A stretch of 9,134 bases of DNA from Betaproteobacteria bacterium (GTDB lineage: Bacteria; Pseudomonadota; Gammaproteobacteria; Burkholderiales; Rhodocyclaceae), in NCBI GenBank assembly GCA_025997075.1, contig BNUC01000143.1, forward strand, positions 1-9,134, in the 5' to 3' direction. Positions 1 through 6,436 of the stretch are shown here, in pieces. The position numbers and the translations under genes are program-made. Under the pieces are notes generated by a model, which saw nothing but the letters and a program-made list of their open reading frames with translations, searched no databases and was not told the DNA's origin. Each line of letters begins with the position of its first letter. The first letter of the stretch is position 1.

Positions 1-214
1 ACGCCTCCCGATAAAAATCGAGAGTAGGCCAGATTGGCTTAGGGTTTACAATACTACGTCATAACTGCTTGAATGTAAACGTTTTATTTCAACTGTTTAC
101 GACATCTGCGTATGCAATAGCCCTGACGGACATCACGAGTTGAAGCGATTGAATTCGTGTGATAGAAAGCCTTGGCTAACTATTTCCTGAATTTTATTTA
201 ACGATCGCTTGTTA
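1..214. promoter_or_regulatory. AT-rich upstream region of the LysR gene with GTTTAC/GTAAAC repeats
   Basis: No gene is seen here. The stretch is clearly more AT-rich than the coding DNA after it, as expected of a promoter region. The hexamer GTTTAC occurs at 44-49 and 95-100, and its complement GTAAAC at 75-80, so 75-100 forms an inverted repeat with a 14-nt spacer. LysR regulators usually bind interrupted palindromes upstream of their own gene, so these are candidate operators by inference only. A weak sigma70-like pair, TTGGCT at 172-177 and TATTTA at 195-200 (17-nt spacer), is the best promoter candidate found. CbbR genes are often divergent from their targets, but the window ends before any such target would appear. 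Confidence 0.35.
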
Positions 215-1180
215 ATGAAAAATATCACCATCCGTCAGCTCCAGATTTTCTCGGTGGCGGCAACTCATCTCTCGTTCGCCCGCGCCGCCGAGGAACTGCA
301 TCTGACCCATGCGGCCATTTCCCTGCAGATCAAACAACTGGAAGAAGTCTCGAATTCGGTGCTTTTCGATCGTATCGGCAAGCGCGTTTACCTGACGGAT
401 GCGGGCGAAGTGCTGCTTGAGCATGCGCGGCAGATTCTCCGCCTGCTCAATGATGTGGATGAATCGCTGATGGCGCTCAAAGGGCTCAAGGGCGGACGCG
501 TATCGATCGCCGTCACAAGCACGACGGAATATTTCGCCCCCGGTTTGCTGGCTGAATTTCGCAAGATGCACCCGGACGTGCGGGTTCGGCTACTGGTCGA
601 TAACCGGGAAGCGGTGGCCAGGCTGCTGGAGGACAACGAGGTTGATATGGCGATCATGGGACGTCCTCCGGCGGGCATGGACGCCGAGGCGGTCGATTTC
701 GCGCCACATCCGTTCGTCATCGTCTGTTGCGCGGATCACCCGCTCGCCGGGCGCAGCGGGCTGACCATCAGCGACATCATCGACGAGCCGATGATCGTGC
801 GCGAAATCGGTTCCGGCACACGTTCGGCGATGGAGGAGTTTTTCCGGCTGCGCGCCATCGAGCCGAATATCGTCATGGAGATGGGCAGCAACGAAGCCAT
901 CAAGCAGGCCGTCGTCGCCGGTCTGGGGATCAGTTTCCTTTCGCAGCATACGCTTGGGCTGGAACTCTCCACCGGACATCTGGCCGTATTGCAGGTCAAG
1001 GGCGCTTCGGTGATGCGCCGCTGGTTCATCGTGCGGCACAAGTGCAAGCATTTGACGCCGGCGCTGGGCGCGTTCTGGGATTTCGTCCTCAGATTCGCCC
1101 CCGATTATCTCGAAAAACTGGCTCATCCTGAGCTCATGGCAGTGGAACACGCGCCCTTGCCAGCGTCAGATCCTGGGTGA
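215..1180 (+). CDS. cbbR: LysR-family transcriptional regulator, CbbR-like
   Basis: A 321-aa DNA-binding regulator with the usual LysR layout and length. A winged helix-turn-helix occupies residues 1-60 (MKNITIRQLQIF start, then SFARAAEELHLTHAAISLQIKQLE), followed by a linker helix and a periplasmic-binding-protein-like effector domain from about residue 90 to 300. The segments TEYFAPGLLAEF and DMAIMGRPP are typical of CbbR, the activator of Calvin-cycle RuBisCO operons, which senses metabolites such as NADPH or phosphorylated sugars in characterised species. No cbb gene is visible, so the target is inferred from family only. I chose the ATG at 215; an in-frame TTG at 209 would add two residues, and neither has a clear Shine-Dalgarno. 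The 3' end overlaps the convergent kinase gene by 47 nt. The C-terminal tail after about residue 300 is not conserved-looking. It could be another LysR close to CbbR. Confidence 0.85.
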   Translation: MKNITIRQLQIFSVAATHLSFARAAEELHLTHAAISLQIKQLEEVSNSVLFDRIGKRVYLTDAGEVLLEHARQILRLLNDVDESLMALKGLKGGRVSIAVTSTTEYFAPGLLAEFRKMHPDVRVRLLVDNREAVARLLEDNEVDMAIMGRPPAGMDAEAVDFAPHPFVIVCCADHPLAGRSGLTISDIIDEPMIVREIGSGTRSAMEEFFRLRAIEPNIVMEMGSNEAIKQAVVAGLGISFLSQHTLGLELSTGHLAVLQVKGASVMRRWFIVRHKCKHLTPALGAFWDFVLRFAPDYLEKLAHPELMAVEHAPLPASDPG

Positions 1181-1973
1181 AGTTCTCCCACGTGGCATAG
1201 CGCTCTTCCACATCCTTGCACATGGCTCGCGCGATGATCACATCGAGTGCTTCCGGAATTTCCTCGCGCAGCCGCGACGGTGGCGCCGGCTCGTCGTTGA
1301 TGACCTGATAAATGATGTTGTAGTTGCTGCTCCCCTGAAAGGGCAGGCGACCGGTGAGTAGCTGGTACATGACCACGCCGAGCGAATAGATGTCGGTACG
1401 GTGGTCGAGCGCAAATTCGCGAAGCTGTTCCGGCGACATGTAGGCGGGTGAGCCAATGCCCGAAACCTGCGTGCGTTCCGGTTGATCGACGATTGCGGCG
1501 CCGAAGTCGGAAATCTTGATCTCGCCGCTCTCCGGCGTGTCGCCGACGTAGAGGATGTTGGCTGGTTTGATGTCGCGGTGGGTGATGCCGATACGATGCG
1601 CGAAATCGAGCGCGAGCGCGCATTTGAAGATGATCTCCACGATGCGTCCGATCGGCAACAGCTTCCCGGCGTTGCAGCACTTCTCCAGCGTGCCGCCGCG
1701 CACATATTCCATGACGATATAGCACGGGTCCTCGGCGACGGCGGCGTCGTAGATTTGGACGATGTTCGGGTGAGTCAGCTTGCCGGCCAGCGAGGCTTCA
1801 TTCATGAACAGGTAACTGTAGAGCTTGCCTCGTTCCGGGTGCTTGAAAATCTCGGGAAAGGCGATCTTGATCGCGACATCGCGTTGCGTGGACGGGTCGT
1901 GGCCCAGATACACCGTCGACGTCGTACCGCTGCCGAGGACGCGGATCAGATCGTATTTTCCGATTTTTCTCAT
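1134..1973 (-). CDS. Compact serine/threonine protein kinase (Hanks type)
   Basis: A 279-aa soluble protein that is almost entirely a kinase domain. Visible elements in order: glycine-rich loop GSGTTSTVYLG (14-24), ATP-anchoring Lys36 in VAIK, likely alpha-C Glu59, hinge region around VMEYV (87-91), catalytic loop HRDIKPAN with Asp134, metal-binding DFG (156-158), an SPEQ motif replacing APE, and conserved DIYSLGVVMYQLLTGRLPF in the C-lobe. All catalytic residues are present, so it should be active and transfer phosphate to Ser/Thr. There is no transmembrane segment and no PASTA, FHA or other sensor domain, which is unusual for bacterial kinases; substrate and signal are unknown. It starts 30 nt after the argH stop on the same strand, suggesting co-transcription. 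No strong ribosome-binding site is visible. Its last 47 nt overlap the end of the convergent LysR gene. Confidence 0.93.
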   Translation of the reverse strand: MRKIGKYDLIRVLGSGTTSTVYLGHDPSTQRDVAIKIAFPEIFKHPERGKLYSYLFMNEASLAGKLTHPNIVQIYDAAVAEDPCYIVMEYVRGGTLEKCCNAGKLLPIGRIVEIIFKCALALDFAHRIGITHRDIKPANILYVGDTPESGEIKISDFGAAIVDQPERTQVSGIGSPAYMSPEQLREFALDHRTDIYSLGVVMYQLLTGRLPFQGSSNYNIIYQVINDEPAPPSRLREEIPEALDVIIARAMCKDVEERYATWENFTQDLTLARARVPLP

Positions 1974-2003
1974 GAATGGAAGCGTCGAAGCGTTGCCGAG
2001 GCG

Positions 2004-3416
2004 CTACGCGCGCTGTCGCGCCCTGGCGACAGCGGTGCGAACCTGCTCCGGCGCGGTGCCGCCGATGTGATTGCGCGCGGCCAGCGAGCCTTCGACGGTG
2101 AGGACGGAAAAGACATCCTCGCCAATCAACGGCGAAAAGGAACGCAGTTCGGAGAGCGGCAACTGCGGCAGGTCGACGCCGAGTTCCTCGGCCCGCCGCA
2201 CGGCCAGGCCGACGGCGGCGTGCGCGTCGCGGAAAGGCAAACCCTTGCGCGCCAGATAGTCAGCCAGGTCGGTCGCCGTGGCAAACCCCTGGCGCAACGC
2301 CTCGCTCATGGTCTCCGGGCGCGTGGTGAGGCCCGGAATCATGGCGGCGAAAATACGCAGCGTGTCGGTGAGCGTATCCACGGTATCGAACAGCGGCTCC
2401 TTGTCTTCCTGATTGTCCTTGTTGTAGGCCAGCGGCTGACCTTTCATCAGGGTCAGGAGCGAAGTCAGATGGCCGTAGATACGCCCCGTCTTGCCGCGCG
2501 CAAGCTCGGGCACATCCGGGTTTTTCTTCTGCGGCATGATCGAGCTGCCCGTGCAAAAGCGGTCGGGGATTTTTACGAAACGGAAGCGCGGATTCATCCA
2601 CAACACCAGTTCCTCGGACATGCGCGAGATGTGCATCATCAGCAGCGAGGCGGCGGCGCAGAATTCGATGGCGAAATCGCGGTCGGAAACGGCGTCGAGC
2701 GAGTTTTCGCAAACGCCGTCGAAGCCCAGCTCGGCCGCCACGAACTCGCGGTCGATCGGGTAAGTCGTGCCGGCCAGCGCGGCGGCGCCGAGCGGCAGAC
2801 AGTTGGTGTGTTCCCTGACATCATAGAAGCGTTCGACGTCTCGCCGGGTCATTTCGTACCAGGCCAGCACGTGGTGGCCGAAAGTGATCGGCTGCGCCAC
2901 CTGCAGGTGAGTGAAACCGGGCATCGGCGTCCCCGCCTCGCGCTCGGCGAGATCGAGCAGCGCGGTCTGGAATTGCCCGAGCAGGCCCTGGATGTCGTCG
3001 ATCGAATCGCGCAGATACAGGCGGATATCGGTCGCCACCTGATCGTTGCGCGAGCGTCCGGTATGCAGGCGCTTGCCGGCATCGCCGACCAGAGCGGTCA
3101 GACGCTTCTCAATGTTGAAATGCACGTCTTCGAGATCCTGCGACCAGGCGAAAGCGCCGGACTCGATCTCTCCGACGATCTGCGCCATACCGCGCTGGAT
3201 GTCGGCGAGATCCCCGGCCGAAATGATGTCCTGGCGGGCCAGCATCCTGGCGTGCGCCAGCGACCCGCGGATATCCTGCCGCCACATGCGCCGGTCAAAA
3301 CCGACGGAAGCGGTATAGCGAATCACAAGCTGGTCCACGGGTTCGGAAAACGTAGCGGCCCAAGTGTATTGGGAAGAAGAAGGAGAAGAGGTGGGGGAAG
3401 AAATATCGGTATTCAT
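2004..3416 (-). CDS. argH: Argininosuccinate lyase
   Basis: A cytosolic enzyme of the aspartase/fumarase superfamily that splits argininosuccinate into arginine and fumarate, the last step of arginine synthesis; it works as a homotetramer. The superfamily signature [11 protein letters not shown] lies at residues 290-300 and contains the catalytic serine region. [10 protein letters not shown] (118-127) and [10 protein letters not shown] (167-176, with the conserved His) are the other active-site segments. From the chosen ATG the protein is 470 aa, normal for ArgH. The frame stays open to an upstream ATG at 3476, which would add 20 unlikely residues and run into the start of the divergent sensor kinase, so I prefer 3416. 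The first ~18 residues are Ser/Thr/Pro-rich and not family-typical; the recognisable fold starts at [13 protein letters not shown]. It probably heads a two-gene unit with the Ser/Thr kinase. Confidence 0.97.
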   Translation of the reverse strand: MNTDISSPTSSPSSSQYTWAATFSEPVDQLVIRYTASVGFDRRMWRQDIRGSLAHARMLARQDIISAGDLADIQRGMAQIVGEIESGAFAWSQDLEDVHFNIEKRLTALVGDAGKRLHTGRSRNDQVATDIRLYLRDSIDDIQGLLGQFQTALLDLAEREAGTPMPGFTHLQVAQPITFGHHVLAWYEMTRRDVERFYDVREHTNCLPLGAAALAGTTYPIDREFVAAELGFDGVCENSLDAVSDRDFAIEFCAAASLLMMHISRMSEELVLWMNPRFRFVKIPDRFCTGSSIMPQKKNPDVPELARGKTGRIYGHLTSLLTLMKGQPLAYNKDNQEDKEPLFDTVDTLTDTLRIFAAMIPGLTTRPETMSEALRQGFATATDLADYLARKGLPFRDAHAAVGLAVRRAEELGVDLPQLPLSELRSFSPLIGEDVFSVLTVEGSLAARNHIGGTAPEQVRTAVARARQRA

Positions 3417-3474
3417 GATAAAGGCAAGTGTTTGAGCTAAAATCCAAGGGAAGGATACGTTACGACTGCCATAC
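3417..3474. promoter_or_regulatory. Divergent spacer between argH and the sensor kinase gene
   Basis: These 58 nt separate two divergent start codons and should contain promoters or upstream elements for both genes. A purine-rich AAGGGAAGGA at 3446-3455 resembles a Shine-Dalgarno but is about 20 nt from the ATG at 3475, too far to be ideal. No -10/-35 pair is convincing on either strand. The spacer is short enough that regulation of the two transcripts could be linked. Confidence 0.4.
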
Positions 3475-4500
3475 ATGCCAAGTATAAAGCATTACGCAAC
3501 CGGCCATCCCTTGCCGGATTTCCGTAATTTCGGCGTCATGCTGCGTATCCTGCTGGGCGTCAACCTGGGGGCGCTGGCGGCGGCGCTGGTGCAAAGCGAT
3601 GACATTGGCGAATGGATGCGGCAGTACATCGAAATGTCCATCTGGGTGCAGCCGCTGCTGTTTTTCAACCTGGCATTGCTCGGATTGTTCGCGCGCCTCA
3701 TCCGCCTGCTGCCGGCGCGCCTGGGGCAAATCGCCGTCATCCTGCTGGTCGTCCTGTCCGCGCTCCTGCAGGTCGACTTCTGGCAATTCATGGGAATTTT
3801 GAACGACCAATGGCCCAATAGCGCGCGAGCCGCCCTACTGGCCGCGCTGGCGGCGGGCGGCCTGCTGCTCTACTTCGAAATGCGGGCCAGGATTTTCTCG
3901 CCCGCGCTGGCCGAAGCCCGACTGCAAGCCCTGACGGCGCGCATCCGGCCACACTTCCTGTTCAACAGCCTGAACGCCGTCCTCTCCCTGATCCGCTCGG
4001 AACCACGCCGCGCCGAGGAAGCGCTGGAAGAACTGGCCGATCTTTTCCGCGCCCTGATGCGCGACCACCGCGACCTCCTGCCGCTGGCCGACGAAATCGC
4101 CCTGTGCCGGCATTATCTCGATCTGGAAAAGCTGCGTCTCGGCGAGCGCCTCAATGTCAAGTGGAAAATCGGCGACATCCCGACCGACATGGAAATACCG
4201 CCGCTGATGTTGCAGCCCCTGCTCGAAAACGCGGTGTACCACGGCATCGAACCTTCCGGCAAGCCGGGCACGATATACATCAGCCTCGCGCGCAAGGGAA
4301 ACGAATTGCGCGTGCGCCTGTCCAATCCCTGCACGGACGGCGATGAAACCGTCAAGGGGAACAACATGGCTTTAGCCAACATCCGCGAGCGCCTGGCGCT
4401 GTACTACGATCTGGAAGCGCGTCTGGTGACCAGGGAAATGACGCTGCCCGACGGATCCCGCGAATACCGTGTACTCATTGTCCTGCCCTGCAGGAAATAG
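3475..4500 (+). CDS. algZ: LytS/AlgZ-type membrane sensor histidine kinase
   Basis: A 341-aa two-component sensor. The first 140 residues hold about four hydrophobic membrane segments (roughly 22-40, 57-78, 83-103 and 117-134) with very short loops and no sizeable periplasmic domain. The cytoplasmic part is a His_kinase/HATPase pair of the LytS class: H-box [10 protein letters not shown] with phospho-accepting His160, N-box [13 protein letters not shown] (248-260), and a G-box-like [13 protein letters not shown] (295-307). It should phosphorylate the LytTR regulator encoded next. In Pseudomonas aeruginosa the AlgZ(FimS)/AlgR pair controls alginate, type IV pili and other surface traits; the local regulon cannot be read from this sequence. 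The start at 3475 keeps the LPDFRN segment that I associate with this family; an in-frame TTG at 3511 is the alternative. Neither has a well-placed ribosome-binding site. Adjacency to argH matches known algZ/algR neighbourhoods. Confidence 0.9.
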   Translation: MPSIKHYATGHPLPDFRNFGVMLRILLGVNLGALAAALVQSDDIGEWMRQYIEMSIWVQPLLFFNLALLGLFARLIRLLPARLGQIAVILLVVLSALLQVDFWQFMGILNDQWPNSARAALLAALAAGGLLLYFEMRARIFSPALAEARLQALTARIRPHFLFNSLNAVLSLIRSEPRRAEEALEELADLFRALMRDHRDLLPLADEIALCRHYLDLEKLRLGERLNVKWKIGDIPTDMEIPPLMLQPLLENAVYHGIEPSGKPGTIYISLARKGNELRVRLSNPCTDGDETVKGNNMALANIRERLALYYDLEARLVTREMTLPDGSREYRVLIVLPCRK

Positions 4501-4542
4501 CCGCCAGCAAGAAATGTGCCGTGGTATATAGAGGAAACAGAG

Positions 4543-4610
4543 CATGAGCAGGCGTTTGCTTTCCCTCTCCCCTTGTGGGAGAGGGTGCCCCGGCAGGGGC
4601 AGGTGAGGGG
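4543..4610 (+). repeat. 68-nt double-hairpin dispersed repeat, copy 1
   Basis: This copy matches the reverse complement of 8894-8961 at about 65 of 68 positions. It contains two stem-loops: CCCTCTCCC (4563-4571) pairs with GGGAGAGGG (4577-4585) around CTTGT, and TGCCCC (4586-4591) pairs with GGGGCA (4596-4601) around GGCA. A GGTGAGGGG tail follows. This C/G-rich hairpin type is a common intergenic repeat in proteobacteria and is REP-like, probably non-autonomous. Confidence 0.9.
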
Positions 4611-4647
4611 AAGGATTAACATCAACACGGAGAATGTAGGAGCGAAT

Positions 4648-4765
4648 GAAAAGCTTTTTAACCACAGCGACACGGCGAATACGGCGAAAAGCAAAAAGCG
4701 AAAATCGTTTTTGTCTTTGCTTTTTCGCCGTGTTCGCCGTGTCGCCGTGGTTAACTGCTTTTTCC
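4648..4765. repeat. Long imperfect palindrome (MITE-like hairpin)
   Basis: The left arm starts near 4658 with TTAACCACAGCGACACGGCG and the right arm ends at 4754 with its near-complement CGCCGTGTCGCCGTGGTTAA. The pairing continues inward through CGCCGTGTTCGCCGTG-type triplets to an A/T-rich centre around 4710, and a weaker outer match reaches about 4648 and 4765. The arms are built from repeated CGGCGAA/CACGG motifs. Similar 'accacagngacacngngaacac' palindromes are scattered in many environmental bacterial genomes. In RNA it would form a ~45-bp stem followed by CUUUUUCC, so it may act as a terminator or processing site between algZ and algR. Confidence 0.9.
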
Positions 4766-4834
4766 ATTGGATCCCATGCACATCAGTTTGAATCGCACCC
4801 CCAAAACGGTCGCCGAAACGGAGTTAGTTTTACG

Positions 4835-5608
4835 ATGAATACCATCCCCACATTATCCGTGATGATCGTCGACGACGAAGCGCCCGCGCGCACGCGCCTG
4901 CGCGACCTGCTGGCCGACATCGCCGCCGAAGCGCCCAACGTCCTGCTCGCCGAGGCAGCCAACGGGCGGCTCGCGCTCGAAGCGCTGAAGGAGCGCGTGC
5001 CCGACGTGATGCTGGTGGATATCCGCATGCCGGAAATGGACGGCATCGAACTCGCCCGCCACGTCGCCAAACTCGACAAACCACCGGCCGTCATCTTCGT
5101 CACGGCTTACGACAGCTACGCCGTGCAGGCTTTCGAACTCAACGCCATCGACTACCTCGTCAAGCCGGTACGCGCGCAACGCCTGGCGGCGGCGTTGCAA
5201 AAAGCCCGGCCCGGACAGGCCATTGCGCCCCAGGTGCTGGTGGAACTGCAAAAAGGCGCGCGCACCCACCTCTCCTGCCACGAACGCGGACGCCTGCTGT
5301 TGATACCCGCGGTAGACATCCTCTACCTGAAAGCCGATCTCAAATACGTCACCGCGCGCACAGTCGCGCGGGAGTTCCTGCTCGACGAATCGCTGACGCA
5401 TCTCGAACAGGAATTCTCGGAACGCTTCATCCGCCTGCACCGCAGCGTGCTGGTCGCCAGGGACGCCATTGCCGGTTTCGAAAAATGCGCCTCGGACGAC
5501 GCAGAAACCCAGTGGCAGGCGCTGGTGCGCGACCTGCCGGACAAGCTCCCCGTCAGCCGCAGGCAATGGTCACTGGTCAAATCATATGCAAAACAGTTGA
5601 GTTCGTAA
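4835..5608 (+). CDS. algR: AlgR-type LytTR response regulator
   Basis: A 257-aa DNA-binding response regulator and partner of the sensor kinase upstream. The receiver domain (about 6-125) has the acidic pocket Asp13-Asp14-Glu15, phospho-acceptor Asp62 in VDIRMPEMDG, Thr90 and Lys110 (YLVKP). A LytTR DNA-binding domain covers about 150-250, with HERGRLLLIPAVDILYLKAD and the RLHRSVLV segment typical of the fold. LytTR proteins bind paired short direct repeats in promoters. The length equals that of AlgR proteins. The frame stays open upstream to 4646, but that extension only translates the long palindrome, so I take the ATG at 4835 where the receiver domain begins; GGAG lies about 11 nt upstream. 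The 334-nt gap from algZ is unusual for a cognate pair that is normally tightly linked. Confidence 0.92.
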   Translation: MNTIPTLSVMIVDDEAPARTRLRDLLADIAAEAPNVLLAEAANGRLALEALKERVPDVMLVDIRMPEMDGIELARHVAKLDKPPAVIFVTAYDSYAVQAFELNAIDYLVKPVRAQRLAAALQKARPGQAIAPQVLVELQKGARTHLSCHERGRLLLIPAVDILYLKADLKYVTARTVAREFLLDESLTHLEQEFSERFIRLHRSVLVARDAIAGFEKCASDDAETQWQALVRDLPDKLPVSRRQWSLVKSYAKQLSS

Positions 5609-5626
5609 TGACGGATGGAGCAGGCA

Positions 5627-5656
5627 GTAGGGCGGAAAAGCGTAGCGCCTTCCGCC
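5627..5656 (+). repeat. REP-like hairpin with GTAG head
   Basis: GTAG (5627-5630) precedes a stem of GGCGGAA (5631-5637) paired with TTCCGCC (5650-5656), with a possible inner GCG/CGC stem. A GTAG or GGAG tetranucleotide 5' of a small hairpin is the hallmark of REP sequences mobilised by RAYT (TnpA-REP) proteins. It lies 18 nt after the algR stop. No U-run follows, so a terminator role is less likely. Confidence 0.65.
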
Positions 5657-5809
5657 GAATGAACTCCCGCAAAGAACCACAACAGCCATGCCGGATTATC
5701 GGCGTCACCGCATCCGTGGGAGAGTGGGAGACTTGCAGCAGCTTTTCACGGTCAATCCGGCAGTGTAGACTTCCATATCCGGAGGAAGGCGTGACCACTA
5801 CGAACCGCG

Positions 5810-5848
5810 CTTTCTCCCTTTGGGAGGGAGTTGGAGAGAGGGCCGGCT
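5810..5848 (+). repeat. Degenerate relative of the C/G-rich hairpin repeat
   Basis: TTTCTCCCTTTGGGAGGGAG followed by a GGAGAGAGGG tail resembles the 68-nt repeat at 4543-4610 in order and composition, but with several changes and without the second stem-loop. The hairpin CTCCC-TTT-GGGAG remains intact. Confidence 0.55.
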
Positions 5849-5900
5849 TTTCCGCCCCACGCGAGCCATTAAAACCGCAACAATAGAGAGGAGTCACAAC

Positions 5901-6140
5901 ATGGTCAGTGTCGACATGCGCAAGATTTACCACTTCCATCCCGTAGAACCCGCCCCGTCGCCAGACGACCTGCCGACCGGCGGTGATCTCTATTACGAAT
6001 GCACGGAATGCGCGGGCGTGGTCAGTTCCGTCACCCGCATCAAGGCCGCCTGCACCTGCGGCAATCTGAGTGGCCATGGCGGCGCCACCACGGTGAAAGA
6101 CCCCGCAAAAGTACGGGTCGTGCGCGGCAAGCTGAAATAA
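5901..6140 (+). CDS. Small cysteine-motif (zinc-ribbon-like) protein of unknown function
   Basis: A 79-aa protein with a strong ribosome-binding site (GAGAGGAG at 5886-5893, about 7 nt before ATG). The frame is open further upstream into repeat DNA, but this ATG is clearly favoured. Two cysteine pairs, Cys34-x2-Cys37 (CTEC) and Cys51-x-Cys53 (CTC), sit 13 residues apart in a region preceded by YYE, which would suit a small Zn-binding knuckle; the CxC second half is not the classic CxxC. The C-terminus is basic (VKDPAKVRVVRGKLK). There is no signal peptide or membrane segment, so it should be cytosolic. I do not recognise the family with certainty. It stands alone between repeats, with no obvious operon partner. 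Confidence 0.7.
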   Translation: MVSVDMRKIYHFHPVEPAPSPDDLPTGGDLYYECTECAGVVSSVTRIKAACTCGNLSGHGGATTVKDPAKVRVVRGKLK

Positions 6141-6181
6141 TTCCGCGCGGTTTTGCTATTCCGTACGCGGTTCGTCTGGCG

Positions 6182-6217
6182 TAGCCTGCATCGGTTGGGG
6201 TAAGCGGAGCGAACCCC
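6182..6217 (+). repeat. REP-like element, copy A
   Basis: Starts with (G)TAGCCTGCATCGG and contains GGGGT-AAGCGGAGCGA-ACCCC, a short stem-loop. It matches 7774-7809 at about 30 of 36 positions. The preceding base is G, giving the GTAG head of RAYT-type REP elements. It ends a few bases before the antitoxin remnant. Confidence 0.7.
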
Positions 6218-6221
6218 ATCT

Positions 6222-6422
6222 ATTCGTACTAAAGATTTGCTGGAATCCGTACGTCAGATGAACGCCGAAAAAGCAGTGCGGACAACCGAGGTGCATGTTT
6301 CTTCTGCCGTGGAAGCGCAGCTTTCCGTGGGTTTGAGCCAGAAAGATTTTGTACATATGTTGGGCGTTTCGGTGCGTACTTTGCAGGAGCGGGAACAGGG
6401 ACGCCGCGAACCTTCCGGTAAA
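6222..6422 (+). pseudogene. Remnant of a HigA/XRE-type antitoxin gene
   Basis: The reading frame gives IRTKDLLESVRQMNAEKAV, then a helix-turn-helix LSQKDFVHMLGVSVRTLQ and EQGRREPSG. This order is characteristic of the small XRE antitoxins paired with RelE/HigB-type toxins, which normally begin near Met-x-KRDLLxSVxxM and continue past EPSG into a Leu-rich tail. Here no ATG precedes the conserved start (only TTG at 6237 or ATG at 6258), because REP-like DNA ends at that point. The usual Trp of LQxWEQGR is Arg. After EPSG the frame leaves the family and runs to 6530 inside the next gene. No toxin gene is present upstream. It could still make a short protein from TTG, but decay is the better reading. 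Confidence 0.65.
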
Positions 6423-6436
6423 GAAAGGAACAGTAC

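Larger units (their letters stand above)
4501..4834. other. 334-nt repeat-filled gap between algZ and algR
   Basis: No gene is supported here. The gap holds a 68-nt double-hairpin repeat (4543-4610) and then a long palindrome (4648-4765). The last ~70 nt lead to the algR ribosome-binding site (GGAG at 4820-4823). Short open frames through the repeats have no independent support. Confidence 0.8.
5609..5900. other. Non-coding gap with two hairpin repeats
   Basis: This stretch follows algR and contains a GTAG-headed hairpin (5627-5656) and a degenerate CCCTTTGGGAGGG-type repeat near 5810-5848. An open frame through it (ATG at 5659 to 5886) has no recognisable domain, and its C-terminal part is the familiar spurious translation of the second repeat, so I do not call a gene. 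No clear terminator with a U-run is seen. Confidence 0.6.

Noticed and set aside
1482..3440. 652-codon open frame on the + strand
   Set aside because: It lies opposite the kinase and argH, both with clear family motifs; its Arg/Gly/His/Gln-rich translation is typical of an antisense shadow in GC-rich DNA.
3417..3476. 20-residue N-terminal extension of ArgH from an upstream ATG
   Set aside because: It would overlap the divergent sensor-kinase start and gives a non-conserved leader; the ATG at 3416 gives a normal ArgH length.
4646..4834. 63-residue N-terminal extension of AlgR
   Set aside because: It only translates the long palindrome and spacer; the receiver domain begins right after the ATG at 4835, and AlgR proteins have that length.
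5659..5886. Possible 75-aa protein between algR and the cysteine-motif gene
   Set aside because: No family resemblance or strong ribosome-binding site, and the C-terminal third is the usual spurious translation of a hairpin repeat.
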